A stretch of DNA of 64,000 nt from Zestomonas carbonaria (GTDB lineage Bacteria; Pseudomonadota; Gammaproteobacteria; Pseudomonadales; Pseudomonadaceae). The stretch spans positions 186,001-250,000 of the forward strand of contig NZ_CAJFCI010000080.1 in assembly GCF_904061905.1 (NCBI RefSeq), in the 5' to 3' direction. A program made the translations under genes and the position numbers. Shown one piece after another: positions 59,543-64,000 of this stretch; position 1 is the first letter of the stretch; each line of letters starts with the position of its first letter. The notes under the pieces were generated by a model. It was not told where the DNA came from and ran no database searches. It saw only the letters and a list, made by a program, of their open reading frames with translations.

Positions 59543-61207
59543 ATGAATACAGTGCTCAAGCGCCTTGCATGCCTGTTGCTTGGCTTGTCCTTGCCGGCGC
59601 TCGCCGCCGACGCCAAGCAACCGAACATCGTACTGATCGTCGCCGACGACCTGGGTTTTTCCGACATCGGGGCACTGGGCGGCGAGATCGCCACGCCGTA
59701 CCTGGATGACCTGGCGCAGCAGGGGATGCTCCTGATGGACTTCCACGCCACGCCCAGTTGCTCGCCGACCCGGGCAATGCTGATGTCGGGCAACGACCCG
59801 CACCTCACCGGCGTCGGCATGATGGCCGAATGGCGCGGTCGCCTGCCCGAGGGCACGGAGGTTCGTCCCGGCTACGAAGGTGTACTGGCGGACAACGTGC
59901 CGACCCTGGCCGAGTTGCTGGGCGATAGCGGCTATCACACCTACATCGCCGGCAAGTGGCACCTGGGCAAGCGCCTGGAGCAGCAGCCGCACAAGCGGGG
60001 CTTCGATGAAGCCTACGTCCTGCTGGAAGGCGGTGCCGCCAACTTCAAGCAGGACAACATGGCGTTGCTGCCCAACTACAGCACCACCTATGTGCATAAC
60101 GGCCAGCCCATCGAGTTGCCGGACGATTTCTACTCCAGCACCTGGTACACCGACCGCCTGATCGAAATGATCGGCAAGCGAACGGGGGACGGGAAACCGT
60201 TCTTCGCCTTCGCCGCCTATACCGCTCCGCACTGGCCGTTGCAGGCGCCGGACAGTTACCTGGAGAAGTACCGGGGGCGCTATGACGCCGGCTACGAGGT
60301 CATAGCCGAACAACGCCTGGCCCGCCAGCGCGAACTGGGCCTGGTTCCCGCCGAGCATCCCGTGAAGGCGCAACTGGAGGGCGTGCCGGCCTGGTCCGAG
60401 CTGAGCCCGCGGCAGCGGCGCGAGTCGGCGCGTGGCATGGAAGTCTACGCGGCGATGGTCGAGTCCCTGGATGCCGAGATCGGGCGGCTGGTCGAATACT
60501 TGCGCGGCGCCGGGCTGCTGGAGGACACGCTGATCCTGTTCATGGCCGACAACGGCCCGGAGGCGCGCGCCAGCGCCGATCCCGAATGGGTGGCCAGGAA
60601 CTTCGACAACAGCCTGGACAACTATGGCCGGCGCGATTCCTTCCTGATGCAGGGGCTGGCCTGGGCGCAGGTGAGTTCGCTGCCCAGCCGGCGTCACAAG
60701 ATGACCACCTACCAGGGCGGCATCCGTGTGCCGGCGTTCGTGTACTTCCCGGGACGGGTGGAGAGTGGCCGCAGCCAGGTGCTCGCCAGCGCGCGGGACG
60801 TGTTGCCGACCCTGCTGGACTTGGCCGGGGCGACTCCGCCCAGCGTGAAATACCGTGGCCGGGACGTCATTCCGCCGCAAGGTGCCTCCTTGCTTCCCCT
60901 CCTGCAAGGACGCGACTCGCTGGTGCATTCCCGCGACGAGCCCATGGGCTGGGAACTGAACGGAAACGCCGCCCTGCGCAAGGGCCGCATGAAGCTGCTG
61001 TTCGACGTCAAGGACCCGCAGGCGGCCTGGCGATTGTACGACCTCGCCGCGGACCCGGGCGAACGCCGGGATCTCGCGGCGGAGCGGCCGGATGTGCTGG
61101 CCGACCTGCTGCGCGACTGGAGGGCCTACGCGCGGCGCAACAACATCCTGCTCGACGAGCACGCCAGGCCGCGCGTGCCGCAGTCGGCGGAACCGCTCAA
61201 GCCATGA
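59543..61207 (+). CDS. Exported arylsulfatase (type I, formylglycine-dependent)
   Basis: This 554-residue sulfatase hydrolyses aryl or alkyl sulfate esters. The motif CSPTRAML begins at Cys73, which must be converted to formylglycine. Metal ligands include Asp35 and Asp36 in IVADDLG, and the GKWHLGK and FMADNGPEA segments match AtsA-type enzymes. Unlike the usual P. aeruginosa AtsA it has a Sec-like signal peptide (MNTVLKRLACLLLGLSLPAL, cleavage near AAD). It lies 37 bp after the transporter, probably in the same operon. No formylglycine-generating enzyme is in the window. Confidence 0.9.
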   Translation: MNTVLKRLACLLLGLSLPALAADAKQPNIVLIVADDLGFSDIGALGGEIATPYLDDLAQQGMLLMDFHATPSCSPTRAMLMSGNDPHLTGVGMMAEWRGRLPEGTEVRPGYEGVLADNVPTLAELLGDSGYHTYIAGKWHLGKRLEQQPHKRGFDEAYVLLEGGAANFKQDNMALLPNYSTTYVHNGQPIELPDDFYSSTWYTDRLIEMIGKRTGDGKPFFAFAAYTAPHWPLQAPDSYLEKYRGRYDAGYEVIAEQRLARQRELGLVPAEHPVKAQLEGVPAWSELSPRQRRESARGMEVYAAMVESLDAEIGRLVEYLRGAGLLEDTLILFMADNGPEARASADPEWVARNFDNSLDNYGRRDSFLMQGLAWAQVSSLPSRRHKMTTYQGGIRVPAFVYFPGRVESGRSQVLASARDVLPTLLDLAGATPPSVKYRGRDVIPPQGASLLPLLQGRDSLVHSRDEPMGWELNGNAALRKGRMKLLFDVKDPQAAWRLYDLAADPGERRDLAAERPDVLADLLRDWRAYARRNNILLDEHARPRVPQSAEPLKP

Positions 61208-61381
61208 GGCGGTTGGCTTTCCGCATCGCCGGCGGCGGCCTGCCGCCGGCGATGCGGAGCTCAGGGGGCCCGTAGGCCCTGACGCTTGGGGTTGGAGCGA
61301 CCCCCTGAAGGACGGCTTTGCCAGCTATCCGTCCTGCCGCTACCCGCCACCTGCTTCGCACCTTTCGACAAGGAATTTCTC

Positions 61382-62848
61382 ATGTTGATGCCTATCGACT
61401 ACCGGCCTCGTGCCGCCTCGACCATGCCCGCTCGTGGGTGGTCGAGCACCTGGACAGCGCTTTGCCTGTGCCCGCTGTTGCCGCTATTGCCCAACGAAGT
61501 CGCGCTGGCCGATGGCGTCCGTTCTCCGCTCGAACAGTCCCGCCCGCTGCGGCCGGGGGCGCCGAGACCGTTGGAGGATTACCGTTTCCTCGACGATCCC
61601 GCCAAGCGCGACGATCCTTTCGACGCATTCCGTTACCACCGGCTCTCCGACTCGGCCTGGCTGCAGTTCGGCGGCGAGTTGCGCTATCGCGCGGACAGCG
61701 TCGACAGGCCGTTTTTCAACCTGCGTGGCGTGGGCCATGAGGATTACCTCCAGCAGCGTGCCCAGTTGCATTCCGACCTGCATCTGCTGGACGGCGCGAT
61801 GCGGGTCTTCGTGCAACTGGAGGACACCCGTAGCTGGCACAAGGAACTCCGCGCGCCCACCGACCAGAGCCGCAGCGAAATACACCAGGCGTTCGTCGAT
61901 GGAAACTGGGGGCTCGGGAGGGCCGGTAACGTGACGGCGAGGGTAGGGCGCCAGGAAATGGCCTATGGCTCGTCCAGTTTCGTGAGCTATCGCGAGTCGC
62001 CGAACCTGCGCTACAGCTTCGACGGCGTGCACCTGTCCTGGGCCGGTCCGGCCGGCCACAAGGCCGATGTCTTCGCCGTGCGTCCCGTCGAGCTGCGCGC
62101 CGATGGTTCCTTCAATGACGGGACCGATAACGCCAAGACCTTCTACGGCCTGTATGCCTCGCTGCCCCTGGCACCGGAGAGAGGCCTCGATCTCTACGGA
62201 TTCTCCCTGGAAACCTCCGACCGGCGCCTGGCCGGCGTGTTCGGCGACGAGAAGCGCCATACCCTTGGCGCACGGCTGTTCGGCAAACACCAGGGGTGGG
62301 ACTGGAGTTGGGATCTGGCCGGTCAGGTAGGGCATCTGGGAGACGCCAGGATACGGGCCTGGGCGCTCTCCAGTGACTCGGGCTACACCTGGGACGCCGA
62401 GGGGCGGCCACGCCTGGGGATGCGCATCGACATGGCCAGCGGCGATGACGATCCGGGGGACGATCGGGTGGGCACCTTCGACCCGCTGTTCCCGCGCAAC
62501 CAGGTCTACGGCGAGGCCAGCCTGACGACGCTGGCCAATGCCGTGGTCGTCGGCCCGACGATCGGCTATTCCCCGCATCCTCGGCTGCGCGTCGAGCCTG
62601 CCGTCCTCGGTGTCTGGAAGCACAAGAGCGCCGACGGGGTCTATTTCACCGGCATGAACATGGCGCCGGGCACGGCCGGAACCGGCAAGCGGGCGGGGAC
62701 GGTCTACAAGACGAACCTGCGCTGGCTGGTCACTCCTAACCTGACCGTGGATCTGGATGGCCTGTTCTACGACGTCGGGACCGCGATCACCGAGGCGGGC
62801 GGCGAGGATACGGCCTTCCTGTCGGTTCGCGGCACATTCCGTTTCTGA
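61382..62848 (+). CDS. Alginate-export-family outer-membrane beta-barrel
   Basis: This 488-residue protein has a signal-like N-terminus (residues about 1-43, cleavage near VALADG) and a barrel of alternating amphipathic strands ending in SVRGTFRF. Blocks such as LQFGGELRYRADSVD, VRVGRQEMAYGSSSF-like GRQEMAYGSSSFVSYRES and YGLYASLPLAPER match the AlgE-like alginate export domain (PF13372), not OprD. Members of this family also act as general anion channels. It is 174 bp after the sulfatase. Confidence 0.85.
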   Translation: MLMPIDYRPRAASTMPARGWSSTWTALCLCPLLPLLPNEVALADGVRSPLEQSRPLRPGAPRPLEDYRFLDDPAKRDDPFDAFRYHRLSDSAWLQFGGELRYRADSVDRPFFNLRGVGHEDYLQQRAQLHSDLHLLDGAMRVFVQLEDTRSWHKELRAPTDQSRSEIHQAFVDGNWGLGRAGNVTARVGRQEMAYGSSSFVSYRESPNLRYSFDGVHLSWAGPAGHKADVFAVRPVELRADGSFNDGTDNAKTFYGLYASLPLAPERGLDLYGFSLETSDRRLAGVFGDEKRHTLGARLFGKHQGWDWSWDLAGQVGHLGDARIRAWALSSDSGYTWDAEGRPRLGMRIDMASGDDDPGDDRVGTFDPLFPRNQVYGEASLTTLANAVVVGPTIGYSPHPRLRVEPAVLGVWKHKSADGVYFTGMNMAPGTAGTGKRAGTVYKTNLRWLVTPNLTVDLDGLFYDVGTAITEAGGEDTAFLSVRGTFRF

Positions 62849-63116
62849 GAGACGGAATGGTCGATCTGGCGCCTCGCTGAATGCCAGCCGGGCATATCGG
62901 ATAGTGCCTGAACATCTTTCCGGACATTTCGTTATCGAGATGTCCGGAAGTGTGCGTGGCCTGGTTGAAGGGCGCTTGGCCATATTGAATAACAACTTGT
63001 TAATCCGTTGAAAACTCCGGATACAACAGCGTTAGTTGGAGCTTGCGGGGAAGATGGTATTGGTTGCGGCCGCAACTTTTGCGAATGCCAAGTTGTTTCT
63101 CCGATAGGGATTTCTT
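62849..63116. repeat. Intergenic gap with an inverted repeat
   Basis: No gene is seen in these 268 bp. TTCCGGACAT at 62918-62927 pairs with ATGTCCGGAA at 62940-62949. Lacking a T run, it may be an operator or a weak terminator. An AT-rich stretch near 62985-63000 could hold the carbonic anhydrase promoter. Confidence 0.55.
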
Positions 63117-63875
63117 ATGAAGAACGAAACCTGTTGCCACACTTCCAGCCCATGCAACGGTGAACGCCGAGGCGTCTTGAAAGCCGCCCTGGGAATTGCC
63201 GCCCTGGGGATGACGGGAGGAGCGGCTTTCCTGGGATCGGCGGGTGTCGCCCATGCGGCGGCCCTGACCAGGGCGGAGCGGGACCGGATGACGCCCGGCC
63301 AGATCGTGGAGCGCCTGAAGCAGGGCAATGAGCGTTTCCGCACGGGCAGGATGCAGCAGCACGATTACCTGGCGCAGAAACGGGCGAGCGCCGATGGCCA
63401 GTATCCGGCGGCGGTCATCCTCAGTTGCATCGACTCGCGCGCGCCCGCCGAGATCATCCTCGATGCGGGGATCGCCGATACGTTCAACGCCCGGGTGGCC
63501 GGCAATGTCGCCAATGACGACCTGATAGGCAGCCTTGAGTTCGCCTGCGCGGTAGCGGGCGCCAAGGTCGTCCTGGTCATGGGGCACACGGCTTGCCGAG
63601 CAATCAAGGGCGCCATCGATGGCGCCGAGCTCGGCTCGCTGACCGGGTTGCTGGACAGGATAGAGCCGGCCGTGGCGGCAACGCGCTACAGCGGTGAGCG
63701 AACCGCGAAGAACGAGGATTTCGTCAACGCGGTAGCCAGAACCAACGTCCTGCTCACCATCGAGAAAATCAGGAATGACAGTGCGGTGCTGGCGGCCCTG
63801 GAGCAGGAGGGAAAGATCAAGCTGGTCGGCTCGATCTATCACCTGGTCGGTGGAAGGGTGGAGTTCCTGGCTTGA
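63117..63875 (+). CDS. Tat-exported beta-class carbonic anhydrase
   Basis: This 252-residue protein has the beta-carbonic anhydrase zinc signature: Cys and Asp in LSCIDSRAPAEI and His and Cys in MGHTACRAIK. The N-terminus has a twin-arginine motif, ERRGVLKAALG, followed by a hydrophobic stretch and a cleavage-like AHAAALT, so it is probably exported to the periplasm folded with its zinc. It interconverts CO2 and bicarbonate. It may be independent of the catabolic operon, though it follows in the same direction. Confidence 0.88.
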   Translation: MKNETCCHTSSPCNGERRGVLKAALGIAALGMTGGAAFLGSAGVAHAAALTRAERDRMTPGQIVERLKQGNERFRTGRMQQHDYLAQKRASADGQYPAAVILSCIDSRAPAEIILDAGIADTFNARVAGNVANDDLIGSLEFACAVAGAKVVLVMGHTACRAIKGAIDGAELGSLTGLLDRIEPAVAATRYSGERTAKNEDFVNAVARTNVLLTIEKIRNDSAVLAALEQEGKIKLVGSIYHLVGGRVEFLA

Positions 63876-63882
63876 CGATGGC

Positions 63883-63905
63883 GTGCCTGCCTCATCGGCA
63901 GGCAC
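63883..63905 (+). terminator. Possible terminator after the carbonic anhydrase gene
   Basis: GTGCCTGCC and GGCAGGCAC form a perfect 9-bp stem with a 5-nt loop 8 bp past the stop codon. No T run follows, so it is a weak candidate. The remaining bases to 64000 hold nothing I can identify. Confidence 0.45.
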
Positions 63906-64000
63906 ATTCATGTACCGGCAGTAATTCGAGAAAACTCACTGCTCCTCTTGTTGGGATATCAGGAGATTCTTATTCCTGCCCGGTTTTCTTTCAATATTGA

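Noticed and set aside
61382..62848. A second OprD porin after the sulfatase
   Set aside because: The barrel lacks OprD-family N-terminal blocks and fits the alginate-export family better.

Overview
The window is high-GC, gene-dense chromosomal DNA from a Pseudomonas, most likely of the P. aeruginosa group. This rests on recognisable ohr/ohrR, gpx/ospR, betaine (cbcXWV, gbdR) and sarcosine oxidase genes and on typical pseudomonad intergenic hairpins. From memory, the first 24 kb resembles the P. aeruginosa PAO1 block around PA2821-PA2850 and the middle resembles PA5372-PA5380 and PA5415-PA5421, but here they are joined. I remember no PAO1 counterpart for the last 16 kb, so a relative of P. aeruginosa is more likely than PAO1. 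I see no rRNA, tRNA, CRISPR array, prophage or complete insertion sequence.

Region 1 (1-24 kb) is core housekeeping and stress genes: the ohr/ohrR peroxide pair, an RDD membrane protein, a LysR regulator, a DUF1127 peptide, a DUF3291 protein and EamA exporter, a YcaQ-type DNA glycosylase, class II DAHP synthase, a TSUP permease, a flavin monooxygenase/SDR pair, a spermidine-synthase-like protein, an unusual chemoreceptor, an enoyl-CoA hydratase, a DEAD-box helicase with a structured leader, a DODA-type dioxygenase, tpm, htpX, alaA, msrB, gpx-ospR, a DUF815 ATPase and a free methionine-R-sulfoxide reductase.

Region 2 (24.4-48 kb) gathers most of choline/betaine catabolism. Uptake is by BetT1 and CbcVWX plus an extra binding protein. 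BetA and BetB make glycine betaine. SoxBDAG oxidises sarcosine to glycine with one-carbon units and H2O2. GlyA, PurU and FdhA handle the one-carbon flow, SdaB turns serine into pyruvate, and BetI and GbdR regulate. The betaine and dimethylglycine demethylases are not in the window.

Region 3 (48.3-64 kb) is a catabolic island. An OprD porin and a LysR regulator diverge next to a contiguous set of genes for the whole 3-hydroxyanthranilate meta-cleavage route: 3-hydroxyanthranilate dioxygenase, ACMS decarboxylase, 2-aminomuconate semialdehyde dehydrogenase, 2-aminomuconate deaminase, 4-oxalocrotonate decarboxylase, 2-oxopent-4-enoate hydratase, aldolase and acylating acetaldehyde dehydrogenase. 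An AAHS-type transporter follows, then an exported arylsulfatase, an alginate-export-type outer-membrane barrel and a Tat-type beta-carbonic anhydrase. The sulfatase and barrel suggest that a sulfated aromatic may be the natural substrate (inference).

Genes are separated by several families of short palindromic repeats, one MITE-like element and a tandem duplication that copied the 3' end of soxG.
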